NCBI GenBank assembly: GCA_947561395.2 | Contig: OX387189.1 | Coordinates: 26,970,329-27,034,328 of the forward strand | Reading direction: 5' to 3' | DNA from: Buxus sempervirens | Taxonomy: Eukaryota > Streptophyta > Magnoliopsida > Buxales > Buxaceae | DNA: 64,000 bases | In this document: positions 35,495 to 46,958 of the stretch, one piece after another | Layout of the letters: each line of letters opens with the position of its first letter | Numbering within the stretch: position 1 is the stretch's first letter | Notes under the pieces: generated by a model | The model's input: the letters and a program-made list of their open reading frames with translations, nothing else | Database searches by the model: none | Told to the model about the DNA's origin: nothing | Translations under genes and position numbers: made by a program

Positions 35495-35692
35495 AGAAAA
35501 AATGCAAAAAAAAGAGTAAAGGGAGGAAAATCCGAATTTTTTACCTGTTTTACCTGCTTATATGTTATATTTGCAATAAATTGAAAACAAAATATGGGCA
35601 ATACAAGAGAGAATGAATAAAAAATGTTTTCTTATATATATGCAAGTTTTCTGTACAAAAAGGTAAAAATACATAAAAATCCTAATCTCCTA

Positions 35693-38419
35693 CTACTGTG
35701 CAGGATCATCCCCGCATCCTCCTCTACGGCCTCTCCCTCGAAGTGATCGGCCCCTAGAGTATGCCAGAATACGCTCGGCAGCGTGACGAGGAAGCCGACC
35801 CACCACTTGCTGGATCTGATACTCCAAGCAATACTCCTCGAGGTCTGGGGGCGAAGCAGGAGCAGAATCTGGAGAGGATGCCTCAGGCTCAGCACAAGCA
35901 GGCTCGACGGGACCCGTAGATCCAGAAGGCCCAGCAACATCAAAGGAAGGGCCAGGAGCAGAAATATCTGTGCCAAATGGAGATAAAGTCAGAAATAAAA
36001 ACGTCAAAATGAACCAAAAAGGGAAAATTAAAGAAAACATACCAGGGATATCTACAGTAGGGACTGGGGGATCCAGCTCCACTGGGTCAGCAGCAGGGAT
36101 GTCCTCCGGCTTAGGAACCATCACGAGAGATGAAGGAGCAGCCGGGGCATCCGCAGCAGCAGCTGGGACGTCCACAGGATCAGTAGCCCGAGCGGGAGAC
36201 GGGTCAGGAATAAGGAAATCATGCTCAAAGGCAGCGTCATGATCCGGGACCGGGCCCTGCAAATGTCAAACCGGCATATTAGAATAGCAGAATAGCAGAA
36301 ACATGAAAGAAATGAAATTATAAGAAGACCAGATACCTGTCTAGTCTGGAGCTCAACAACCAGGGCCTCCAGCTCTCTAATCCTAGCATCCCGCTGGGCC
36401 ACGACCGCATCATGCTCTGCGATCATATCATCGATCGCGGCCCGCTGGCTCTCGAACCGGTCCCGGATAGTATTCAGCTCGTGTACCTGCCAACAAGAAC
36501 AGAATTGGGGTCAGAAATACAGAAGGGAAGAAAAGTGGATGAAAATATGAAGATTACAAGACTCACCGTGTCCTCATGGATCCGGATACAGATCCCGCCG
36601 ATCTCGGTCACCCCGGCACGAGTGGGTCGATCCATCAAGCACCCAATAGATACTCTCTGGATCCACTCGTCATAATCCCCGGCTACTGTGAGTCCCTCCG
36701 CATCCTGGAAATGATCAAACTGATCAGAATGAAAACCCGGCAGGAGCGTGTCGGGACCCACAGGAGGAGGGGGAACGGGGATACGAAGTGCGCCGGTGTG
36801 CTAGTAGTACAGGCGCTCTCCCAAGTACATCACCCTACCAAGCCTCACAAGGCACTGTTAGGGCTGACGTCGCCGATCTCTATCAAAGGCGTCCTGTACA
36901 GCCATCTCATGGGCCACTCCGACATCCACGTCATCAAAGCGGGCCAGGATAAGCTGCAAAGAAGAGAAAAGGTCAGATACAGTCAAGATGCAGGAAAAGA
37001 AATAAAAGGAAAAAGGAGAGGGGGTTTACATCAGATTGGCGGGCAAGGTCCAAGTGCACCCAAGCAGTGCGAGGCTGACTCCTATCAGCATCTCGGACCT
37101 GGGCCGACCAGCGTAAAGCAACAGGGAAATCCGCAACCCCAGGTACCGGGGATGGGCGGAAGAAGGTCATATAGGTGTACATAAACACCTGGCAAAAGAA
37201 AAATCAGTCAGAAATAAAGGAAGATAAAGCCCAAGGAATGAGACAAGACAACTTAATACCTGTAGGATCTGCCAGAAAAACCAGCAGCTGACCCCATCAC
37301 CTCTCGAGGATGCCAGGCCTCGAACCGCTCGGCACAACCCGGCCAGGATGGTCCCATATATAAGCCGACCCCATGCTAGCTGGCGGGTCTAATGGAAATC
37401 TCGCAAAGCATCCAAGAAAAGCGGGCTGACGCTGGTTGTATCCTCCGGGAAGAAGCAGCTCCCGAGCATCAGCAGGAAAACATGTCGGAAGATGGGAACA
37501 AAGGCTGCGTCCTCCACAGCGACGGTCGCATGTCTCCCCGGGTAATGACGAGCCAGGCTCTCCCGCAACCAACTGATAGAGAGGCGACCACTCCGCCCAT
37601 CCCAAGCAGCATGAGGCAGGTCCGGATATCCCAGGAGGAGGCCGATATCCTCCGCAAAAGGCCGATCCAAGACGATGGTCCGCCCCGTCAAAGGAATACC
37701 AGTGATCATCACAACATCGGAGGGGCAGATCCCCAACTCCACATCCGGCAAATGGAATGACTGAGTCTCCGGAAAATATCTCTCCATCATGGCGAAGATG
37801 AGTGGACGGTCGGCTCTGAACGATGGGATGCTAAGGAAATGATCCAAGCAGCACCTCCCAAACTCACGTCTAAGTGCTGGGGAAAGCGACTGTGCCAACT
37901 CACTGAATCTCCCCCATCTGCCTCGCAGATGGAAAGAATGATATGGAAGAGGCACATCGGCCCAAATGCACATAGAGGGGTGGCTATCCAAGCCACTGAG
38001 GAGCTTTGTATCATGAACAGATGCTCTCAGCTCCTCAGAGACCCCTAGCAAAGCTACAGTGGCACCATCCTGAGCCGCACCTCTGGCTCTGCCTCGGCCT
38101 CGGCCTCTGCAACGGCCTCCCTCACCCTCAGGGGCCTGACCCTGAACTCTGCCTCGGCCTCTGCCTCGACCTCGAGCAGGAGCAACAACGGGCTAAAATT
38201 CAAAGGAAAAGTGTGAAGATTGGTATGGGAAGAGAATGGAATGAAGAAAAGAAGGATTTAGAAGCCTACCTCAGCAGAACCCTCAGCAGAGCTCTCTCTG
38301 GAATCATCTAGAGGCTCTGAAAGGGTAGCACTAGAACTCGTCTCGATCCGAGCTCGAGACGAAGAAGGTTGATCAACAGGGTCAGCCTCCTCTCGCACAC
38401 GGGAGCGACTCCTAGCCAT
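35693..38419 (-). pseudogene. Antisense gene 1: seven-exon plant-mobile-domain-like protein
   Basis: From ATG 38419, seven exons with GT-AG introns fit in phase: 38419-38270, 38192-37260, 37188-37030, 36953-36567, 36486-36337, 36256-36043, 35967-35693 (2268 nt, 755 residues if open). In order: an Arg/Ser-rich start (MARSRSRVREE), an RG-rich segment (ARGRGRGRGR), a core resembling the plant mobile domain PF10536 (RPLIFAMMERYFPETQSFHLPDVELGICPSDVVMITGIPLTGR region), a coiled coil in exon 5 (VHELNTIRDRF…RIRELEALVVELQ), and an acidic Ala/Pro-rich tail. Stops: TAG 37391-37389, TAA 36860-36858, TAG 36803-36801. Splice sites all look good, so decay is recent. Plant mobile domains occur in host silencing-related proteins (MAIN, MAIL1) and in transposons. 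The role here is unknown. Confidence 0.72.
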
Positions 38420-39573
38420 CTACACAGGGAAGTGTTTTATAAATTTATCAAAAATTTTTACTTTGCTTCTGATCTAGATTCAGTTCAAATTTATCAGGAA
38501 TCCTACTTTGCTGTTGATCTAGATTCAGTTCAAATTTCACCTGGCTCTAGGTTTTAGTTCAAATTACCTTGCTTTTAGCCTAGGTCCTAGTTCATCAGAG
38601 ATCTTAGAAGGTTTTGTTCAAAATTATCATGAATTATGTCTTTAGGGAGTTTTATCTCCTTCGGGAAAGGACGAATATTTCTGTTCTAAAACATTCCTTC
38701 CTAACCCTAAAAGAGTCTTACAGAACTTAATATTTCCCAAATGTTTTGTGATTTCAGGATATGGGAAAATTGGGGCCCAAGGATCAGAAGCACGAATTGT
38801 GGGCAGAATTACAGAAATTGACAAGTCAATTAGAAAAAGTTCACAGCAAAATTGAAAGTGAGCAGATGCCTCTACTTCCAGCAATACTGAAGCCAAAAAG
38901 CATGCAATCAAAAATTCCAGGGGGAGGTCACCACCAACAAGAGATTAGAAAAAAAAATCCCAACAGGAAATCAGCAGTTCAGCATGAAAAACATTATCCA
39001 AAAAAAAAAAAGCATGCAATTAACAGTTCTATAAAGACACCGGCAGTTCTTGGACTCACCCAATAAACAATGCAGTATCCTAAGGAATCATGGACCAAGA
39101 ATTGAATAATTGGAGCAAAATTGCAAGGAAAAAAGACAGCAAAATGGCATAAACAGTATTGAAAGTACAGGATTAGAATGGCATGTCATTCCAACATTCT
39201 AATCAGATATGGATTTCGATTGCAAGAAAAATCTGAACATGAGCTCGCTGACCTGGACGAGCAATGGAGAAATCAACCACCTGATTGCAAGCGAGTAAAT
39301 CGGATTGGTGAGGAATCAGTCGCACCAAAAGTCATCGCTCCAATGCCAAGGTAAGGAATCGCCAAAAGTCAGGAGAAAACCGAGCTAGGGCTTAACTTTG
39401 CCGTGAATGGGCGATCAGAGGAATGTCGCCGAAATCAATGACAGTCGCCGGAGCTACCGGAAATGGCCGGAGAAGAAGGGGGAGCCGTCGGGGACGAAGA
39501 AGAAGTACAATGCGTCCGGTTTGAGTAATCGGAGAAGGAAGAAAAGAATGGGGAAAGTCGCGGTCGCGCGCGA
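38420..39573 (-). other. Upstream leader of antisense gene 1, no separate gene
   Basis: On the minus strand this lies between the TATA box (39574-39580) and the ATG (38419). It would be an unusually long 5' leader of about 1.1 kb, perhaps with an intron. Near its start it is rich in CCGGCCATTTCCGG-type words. No domain is seen in the short open frames on either strand. Confidence 0.5.
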
Positions 39574-39580
39574 CTTATAA
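39574..39580 (-). promoter_or_regulatory. TATA box of antisense gene 1
   Basis: The minus strand reads GGTTTTATAAGTCG, only about 5 bases downstream of a two-unit palindrome array. The next bases (GCGCGCGACCGCGAC) are GC-rich. It faces antisense gene 1. Confidence 0.65.
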
Positions 39581-39585
39581 AACCT

Positions 39586-39653
39586 TGTGTATCCGGTGAA
39601 TCAGGCCGGATACACACGAGCCCTGCCTTATCCGGTATGCTATACCGGATACA
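39586..39653 (-). repeat. Two-unit palindrome array in the antisense gene 1 promoter
   Basis: Palindromes TGTGTATCCGG…CCGGATACACA (39586-39616) and TTATCCGGTA…TACCGGATA (39628-39653) use the element's own word. Both arms are perfect or nearly so. Confidence 0.85.
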
Positions 39654-39790
39654 AAAGAAAAAAAAAGGAAAAAAGAGAAAAAGAAATGAAAAAAGGAAAA
39701 AAGAAAAGGAAAAAAAGGAAGAAAAAAAAAGGGAAAAAAGAAGAAAAAAAAAAGAAAAAAAGAAAAAGAAAGAAGAAGATTGAAAAAGAG
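39654..39790. repeat. Purine-rich low-complexity tract
   Basis: About 137 bases made almost only of A and G. It gives lysine-rich frames on plus and Phe/Ser-rich frames on minus, neither of them genes. It borders the antisense promoter array on its upstream side. Confidence 0.9.
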
Positions 39791-40185
39791 CAAAAATGTG
39801 CTACAAATTCCACTATTTTCTCACAAAATCCTATTTTTGCCTTAAAATCCACCTCACAGCCACGAGAGCTCAGTGGAATTTAGGACAACTTTGGGAAATG
39901 TGTTGGTCAAAAAGGAAGATATCCACTCAATTTTCAACTTGGTTTGATAAAAAATCAGTTTTCAAGAAATCCTATTTTCGGGCTTAAAATCCACTTCATA
40001 GCCATGAGAGCTCAGTGGAATTTAAGAATTCTTGGAGAAATGCCCCCTTAAAGTTAGGGCTTTTTGGCAAATCTTCACCCAAAAATTATTTTTTACAAAA
40101 TTGAATTGAATCAAGCAAATCATGCTTAAGGGAGTGCAATTTGGGCTTGTCTAATCTTTGCAGCTCACTGCTTCACAGCTCCCGC
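39791..40185 (+). other. 3' untranslated region of the element
   Basis: A diverged direct repeat of about 45 bp, containing AAAATCCACYTCAYAGCCAYG, occurs at about 39842-39885 and 39985-40022. No coding frame. It leads into the polypurine tract. Confidence 0.6.
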
Positions 40186-40198
40186 AAAGAGGGGCAGC
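40186..40198 (+). other. Polypurine tract of the full element
   Basis: AAAGAGGGGCAGC immediately precedes the 3' LTR. It primes plus-strand DNA synthesis. An equivalent tract is at 11546-11560 on the minus strand. Confidence 0.85.
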
Positions 40199-42506
40199 TG
40201 TAGACACCCCAAATTGCACAATAATCATCAAAAATCATTATCTCCTTGAAGGCCAGCACAAAAATTGAAGAAAATAAGTTTTTTACCTATATCCCGCAAC
40301 TCAGGCTGGATACAAGTACTCCTCTTTGTATCCGGTGGAACATACCGGATACAAGAAAGCTTTAGCGTATCCGGCATTCTATGCCGAATACCTTAAGGCC
40401 CTTGTGTATCCGGCCTAATATGCCGGATACATAAGTTTTGCTCAAAATTAGGGTTTTCCGAGAGCTTTTCACTTTTACCATCATATCCCTCATTAAATGA
40501 GTGGAAATCTCGGAAATGGCCTTAGGGTTAAGGTTGGTGGGCTCTAGACATTAGGTTGTGTCTACCATCACACCAACCCTAACCGTAACCTTTGCCTATA
40601 AATAGGAAGCTCCTCCTTAAGCAAATGGCCATTAATTCTCTTGCCAATAAGTTGGAGATCCAAGAGCTCCGAGTGAAAAAGGTAACCGCCGCCGGATTGC
40701 TTCCAGAACCCCAGGTAAGCCTCAAACCTCTTCTTTATTTTCTGTATTTACATTCCTAGATCTAGATCTCTTCTTCTACCTTTCTGTAGAATAAGGCCTT
40801 CTATGTGTATGAAAACCCTTCCCTGGCTCAAAGTATCTCAAGACTCCCCCTAGCTGTAAAACGTGAAGGCGGGATCTAGGAGAAACAAGACTGGGGATTG
40901 ACCCTATTACTAGAACCTAGTTAGAATAAAGCCTTTCAAATCTTTGAAGCCCGTTTCATATTCAAAGTACCCCATGATTATCTTGAAGAACCGTGTTTAA
41001 CGGGGAGAGAGAACAAAGGGAAACGATAATGGAACGGAACCCTAGGTTGCTTTTAGAACCCTATTTTAAATGAATGAGATTGCATGCTATGTTGTTATAT
41101 TGTTCTTGAATGATTTTCACTTACACATACATTGCACCCGTTTTGGCGGGATAGGCTCATATTTTGGGTTTATTACATTTATTGTGATAAATCTGAAATA
41201 AATGGCCTCAATCAATTCTGGAATGTTTTTAAAAGGTTTTTAAAAGATTTGGATTCATCTTGCACGAATCACACACACTTTATCACAGTTTTGAGTTGGT
41301 TTTCTCCAAATAAGGCCTAACTGGACAGCAACTGTACCCCGACTTCGAACACTCATAACTTCATCGTCCGGATGAATTTTGGTGTGATTCCAGAATCATG
41401 GGAAAGGTGAGGCTGTCTAGTTTATGCCTACCAAATTTCATTAATTTCTATCAAGCGGATTTGTGACACCTCTCTGCCGAAGTGGATTGGACAGTTCAGG
41501 TTTAAATACGGAACTTGTCACTTCGACGGAGCGCCATGTGTTCGTTTTAATTCCTATTCGAGTGATTTTTGTTTCTGGGCACTCCTCTATGAGTCTATTT
41601 TCAAATCCAGTTGGTTTCATAATTTTTTGACTCCATTTGTATTATTGGCAATAGATTTACTCAAAACTGCTCATCAGTACTTTTCTGGGTAAATCTGTGA
41701 TCTTCGGGGCCTGTTCGGGAGACCACCCAAGGCACATCCGAATGAATTTTTGTATGAGGCTAGTTTCGTTCGAAATATGGCCATACAGACTTCAATCACA
41801 CCAAATTTCATGGATTTTTCTAGGGGATTTTCCAAACTTGCATGCTTATCACTTTTGATTTTCCCCAGCAGCAACTTTAAAGGAGCATAACTCCTAGGAT
41901 TTCAACCGGATTTACTTAAAATTTTGCATGAGGCTCTTATTTACCATGATCTTTCAAATGGATTTGGTTTGATTCAATTTAAAATTGATTTTGAATGATT
42001 TCAAGACAAATGGCATTACTTTTCACCAAATTTTCCGAATTTAACTCAACTTGGTTTTGTGCAACTTTCGCTTTGGATTTCCATTTTTGTTGAGATTCCA
42101 GAAGTGATATTGACGTAAAAGAGGATCTAGAATCCCTTTGGATTCCTCATGTGAAAATATCACACATTGGCTTAATTCTTTTCCAATGTTTTTAATGATT
42201 CTTAGCATGCTTTCTTATCTTTTTTGCATGAACAAACACTTGGCAACCACCTTGTGTGGGTGAATGGGGATGCCTAACACCTTCCCCCACTCATAGTCTA
42301 ATCCCCTTACCCATCTCTGGATTTGATTTTCAAGTTGGGTTATTTTTACCCTAGAATTTGTCTTTTAGCTATTTTTGCTTATCTTTAATCTTTTGGTGTC
42401 CATTCACACCCCAAAATTCTGAATGGTGGCGACTCTCCCAATTTTGCGTTGAGCCCATGTGCTGACGGAGGGGAAATCATCCCGGTGATTTTTCCCATGT
42501 CTCACA
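40199..42506 (+). mobile_element. 3' LTR of the full family A element
   Basis: It has the same 2308-bp length as the 5' LTR and ends at the right-hand ATTCC duplication (42507-42511). Array 40288-40433, TATA at 40597, first-exon frame from 40625 open for 30 codons to CAG|GTAAG. Differences from the 5' LTR are substitutions, many of them C/T or G/A. Confidence 0.95.
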
Positions 42507-43735
42507 ATTCCTTCATTCTCAGGTTTCATTCTGTATCCTGCCTAAGCTCATTTTTCCTTCTTAGATTCCTTTATCATTGTTTTGCATGAATTTAAGTGTC
42601 ACATCCTCTACAATCAAAAAGGACTTTTTGATGGGATGAAATGAAGGCTGAGGCTTTTGGTTCATGAAAGTCCTTTATGCATGGGTTGTGTCATGTTCTC
42701 CCTTTTCTTGACCGCTTGGGCTTTGCCGACACTCTTTCATTTCCTTTTCTTTTGAGGCCTATTGTGACATTTGCTTCTTCCTCTAGCATTTTTGCTTTTT
42801 TCTTTCTTTTGCTCTAGGGTCACCCTTGCCATTTGCTTTGATTGACGTGCCCTAGAATGCTTTCTGTTTTCTTTTCTCTTTGCTTTTGCTTACTCATATT
42901 TTTTCTTCTTAACCAAGTGTGATTTTTAGGGCTCATGACTCAATGGGTTAGAAGAAATAAATTTGGGCTCAAATAGTTTGACTAGGGATATGGCTTTTGA
43001 AGTTTGGGCAAGTAAGCAAAGATGGCATTTCATCCTTTTACAGAGGTTGTGACAACTTGATTGAACTGTTTCATGCAAAGTAATTCAGGAATCTATTCGT
43101 CCTTTTTATTTCTTTTTCAGCTTTGCCCCAGTCTGGGGTGGCTAGACACAAAACGGGTATTTGAATAACACGATCAAGCCCGAAATGTTTTGACTAGTGG
43201 TTTTTTAGATTCAGGATGTATAAAGGATGGCCTCTCGTCCTTTCTTAAAGACATGAAGTTAAAGCCGGCCTCAACCCTTAGCTAGTTTTGACACTTTCAC
43301 TCTTCCACATTTTCTCTCTTTTTTTTTCCTCTCAAGGGTTATCCTACCCCAGTGTAAAAATAAGTTTGGGAGAAAAATCAAGACATAGATCAAGAAAGGG
43401 TTGCCTTTGGCTCAGTCAAGGTTCTCATGGGACAGTATACTGCACCCAGCTGAAAACACCTTTGAGCAACTCGGCATTTTTCCATGATCATAATCGTGCC
43501 AAAAGTTGTGGTCTCAGAGTGATATCATCATTGACCAAACACTTGCATTTTTTCCTTTCCTTTTTATGGAAATATATGCAAATTACAGAATTAAAAGGTA
43601 GATATAACAAAAAGGCATCAAAAGTAAAGGAACCCCCTTTTCAGATGTCAGCTTTTGGGTTGTGAAGGGCACAGATCTCCAATTCCTAGGCAGTGAGTTG
43701 TCTTTGTCAATTTCAACCACCTTCTCTGGTTCCAT
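42507..43735 (-). mobile_element. Internal region of minus-strand family B element, continued
   Basis: Continues the sequence cut at 12989 after the TSD. On the minus strand an ACTGGGGCAAAGCTG motif near 43130 resembles the DNA after integrase in the full element. No coding frame is convincing. The plus-strand frame at 43288-43665 lacks any domain. Confidence 0.5.
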
Positions 43736-44201
43736 TCAATCAGTTGTGACCATGTTGATGAACTCTTCTGGATCACTCTCATCTAATGATGTATCTTGCA
43801 GTTCCTCATAGGCAGACTCATCTTGGCTCTCCTCTAAGTCAGACATATTCATGAGATCAGGAGTGGATGGTGGCACCCCTTCAACCATGATATGAGGGAG
43901 GTCGGGCCATTCAGGCATTTCCTGCGAAAGGGAGTCATGATCTGACTTGGGTGATGGTGTGTAAGTGAGGGATAGTGGATGCGAGCTCCGCTCTGAGGTT
44001 GCAGATATGCAATCAGAAGGCCATTCAGTAGACCTCTGGAGAGGGACTTTCGAACTGCCCACTGAAGAATCCAGGCCATGTGGCCTACCTCGGAACCAGA
44101 GTCCTCCAGAACTACCTACTCCTTCCCTGGCAGAAGGTGACGGAGAATCACTGATCCATCCACAATTGACTTGACACCGTGGTCCGGTAACTTCCTTACT
44201 A
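43736..44201 (-). pseudogene. Acidic Ser/Pro-rich ORF cut by a family B LTR
   Basis: An open minus-strand frame of about 155 codons ends at a stop at 43736-43738. Its upstream end meets the LTR starting at 44202, so the N-terminus is lost, and codons beyond 44201 are LTR sequence read through. Composition is acidic and serine-rich, with MPEWPDLPHIMVEGVPPS and MSDLEESQDESAYEE segments. I do not recognise it. It would be sense for the minus-strand family B element, about 2.7 kb from its 3' LTR once the large insertion is removed. Confidence 0.4.
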
Positions 44202-44763
44202 TGTAAGCACCTCATTTTTGCGCCCCCGGAAGAACGGGAAATGCAAACCCTAAAGAGGCAAAATTTGACTTTTTGATCAAGTGATAATTGACCACCTTGA
44301 TTTATCTCAATGGATAGAGAATCTCGACACTGTTCCAACACAATTGAGTTTGCTGGGATCGGAGTCCAGATGAAGGATCTGCAGGCTGGTCAAACTTGAG
44401 GGGGAGCAGAAATTGACTTTCTACTAAACCCCAAATCAGCTACTTAACCCTACCCCAATGAATAGAGGACTCTGATATGGTTCTAACGCAACTGAGTTTG
44501 CCCAAATCGGAGTCCAGATGAAGAAGATATGAGCAGTTGAAGTTTCCGAGCAGCAAAGCCAGAAACTGCACATGTGAAAAAAGAACTGCATACGTGGCAG
44601 GAAACGCAAATAAATATCTCAATGGGCAATCTGTAAATATCCAAAATCTGCAAAATATCTCAGGGACTGAACTAAAATTGGGCAGGGGCAATCTGCGATT
44701 ATCTTAGGTGTCAAATCAGTCAAATCCGAGGGCAATTTGCAAATATCAAACATTCGCCTTTTG

Positions 44764-45008
44764 ATCCGACGAAATATGCCGGATATGCATGAACTTCTTT
44801 GTATCCGGCATTATATGCCGGATACAAAAAATCTCCGCTGAAAGCTTGTCAGGATTTTCCAACAAATTTTCAGCGGCATTTAATTTTTGTAATTATGTTG
44901 TTTGTATCCGACATTTGATGCCGGATACAAAGCATATATAGTGTATCCGACCATGGAGGCCAGATACAAACAAAATATAGTGTATCCAGCCTCTAAGGCC
45001 GAATACAA
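44764..45008 (+). repeat. Palindrome array next to the TATA box, five units
   Basis: Palindromes with arms near GATCCGAC…GCCGGATAT, TGTATCCGGCA…TGCCGGATACA, TGTATCCGAC…GCCGGATACA, TGTATCCGAC…GCCAGATACA and TGTATCCAGC…GCCGAATACA. The last ends about 10 bases before TATAAAAA. The word is close to that of family A although the LTR family is different. Confidence 0.85.
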
Positions 45009-45017
45009 AAGTTGAAC

Positions 45018-45025
45018 TATAAAAA
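45018..45025 (+). promoter_or_regulatory. TATA box of family B 5' LTR
   Basis: TATAAAAA lies directly downstream of the palindrome array and upstream of a GCCAGCAACCCCCCTGG…GGGTTGCTGGC hairpin (about 45028-45058), which would be at the 5' end of the transcript. Confidence 0.65.
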
Positions 45026-46958
45026 CGCCAGCAACCCCCCTGGCCGAGGGTTGCTGGCCTTACCTCCTGTCTCCCCTCCTATGCTGGCTCGAAACCTTCC
45101 CCTTCCACTACTCTTTGCCTCCTACACCCCCTAAACCCACTCCCAAGGCTTTCTAAGCCCTCCACCATCCTTCTCCACCACATCCAAGTTTGAAGAAAGA
45201 GGCTTTGCTGCTGTTGAAGCTAGGAGGAGAGCTTCCGGCCTTGTCTTGCGGCAAAGAGTGACTCTACACACCATAGGGAGAGCTTAAAGTTTAAGGGTAA
45301 GGTTCCTTACCATATTTTATTGCACATATGTTAAAATGAAGGCTTTCTAAAGGGTTTACCATGCTTGCTTTCTTCCATGGCAAAAAATCTGTTTCCATGC
45401 TAATGGTGCATGCATTATCCTCTTGTTTCCACCATACGAAGGTCTCCATGTTAAGAGATGGCATTCGTAGGGTTTTCATGAGAGAGTGAGGGCATAGCTT
45501 GGAGTGTCATGTGGTTGCTGTTTTAGGCATAATGTCATTGTCCTCCTCCTTGGTTTCCATAGGGGAGCATGTTCCCCGAATATCCTTTCTAATGTACCCC
45601 TTTATGTAACCCCCCACTTCCCTTTCTTTATCTCTTTAAGTTGAAATGCATAGGTGAAATTAGTATGATCTTGCTGTAAGTTACAAGTGATATGATATGA
45701 TAGGTCGTTGTTTTTGTATGCATGTAGCTTAGTTGTCGATCTGTGCATGCCGGAATCCACCATCACTTGAAGCATGTTTTTCCTCATCTCTAGTTGTCGA
45801 TCTCTATTGTTGCACCACCATAGCTGCTGTTTTTTTTTAATAAACCAAGCTTGCTGCTGATTGTGTGCACTAACCTTGTCCTTGTTTACTTGCTGTTTTT
45901 TTTGGTATATGTATGAGCAAGGTCCCCTCACCCGTAGCCCCCCTATTATGGCTCACACCAGCTGCTACTGGAGGCAACAACAGCACCCCCCCATCCCCAG
46001 TAGCATGTTTAAACCTCACTAAAATTCAATTTAATAGTTGCTATTCCCCTTGTTTATAGCAGGCCTTTGTTTGCTTTTCATGAATACTTATGCAACGTAT
46101 CACTGTTTTGTGCCAATAAGCATGTTCCCCTCACCTCTTAACCCCCCCGGCTATGAATCCAAGGAGCTGCTGTTGGGGACAGCAGCCCACCCCTTCTCTT
46201 TGCCTATCACCTTGCACCCATTATCACTTGTGAAACTTCTTTCTCTGTTGTTGTACCTGCTTAGGCTCAGCATGCTTCTTTCATTTTTTACTTGCATAAG
46301 GTGATTTCCTACTTGGTTATTTCAAGCACATGTACCCCACTAGCACCAAGCATGAAAGATCTTCCTCTCACCCTCCTCTCTATTCTGTTTTCTAGCTCCT
46401 ACCTTAGCCTTTTCTCCTCCCCACAGCTGCTGTCCCCACCCTCCTACAGCATGCATGTCACCCAAGTAGGATCACATGGTTGGCCTCTTGTTATTCACAC
46501 ATACTGCATGCACTAATTCTTTTCAAAGTTAGAGACATACTAGGCCATTTACGCTCACTTCTTTACTATATCCCCATGTACACATGCACCCACAATATTT
46601 GGAGCATGCATGAAGAAACATGCGATTTGCATGTTTTAAAAGTGTAGATTTAGGTTTGTCGTTTGCTCGGACTTTCTTGATTAAGTATGTTTGTTGTTTC
46701 TTGAGCCATGGAAATCCAAAACAGGGACAATTTGGTCCCTGTTTCACTGACATGCATGACCCAAGATAGACGAGGCAACCTCAATGCCTCTTACCCCCCT
46801 TTCCTTTGCTAAAAAGCACCAAAAGTGACCAAATTAGGTCATTCCCCACTCCCTGAATCATTGTGGGCCATCTCTAGGGCCCACACAATTTTAGGGCACC
46901 CCTGGGAAGCCTACAAGCATGATCCCTTTGAGAAAATCCCAAAAACAGCTTGCTGTTA

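Larger units (their letters stand above)
12990..42506 (+). mobile_element. Complete Tat/Ogre-type Ty3/gypsy element, family A, TSD ATTCC
   Basis: The element is flanked by ATTCC at 12985-12989 and 42507-42511. Two LTRs of equal length (2308 bp) differ by about 50 substitutions with no indels by my manual count, about 2.2 percent. In order: 5' LTR, PBS (15300-15317), leader, gag, protease, G-patch, RT, RNase H, second (archaeal-type) RNase H, integrase, two antisense genes, polypurine tract (40186-40198), 3' LTR. Dual RNase H, integrase without chromodomain, long LTRs and antisense genes fit the Tat branch. Three LTRs inserted later (17143-19909, 25944-28287, 28699-31020) add about 7.4 kb to an original of about 22 kb. 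Coding capacity is lost. Confidence 0.92.

Noticed and set aside
35783..38311. Plus-strand frames across the antisense gene 1 region
   Set aside because: They are shadows of the minus-strand exons, which have consistent splice phases and domain-like content.
39587..39883. Lysine-rich and Phe-rich frames
   Set aside because: They come from the purine tract and have no domain character.
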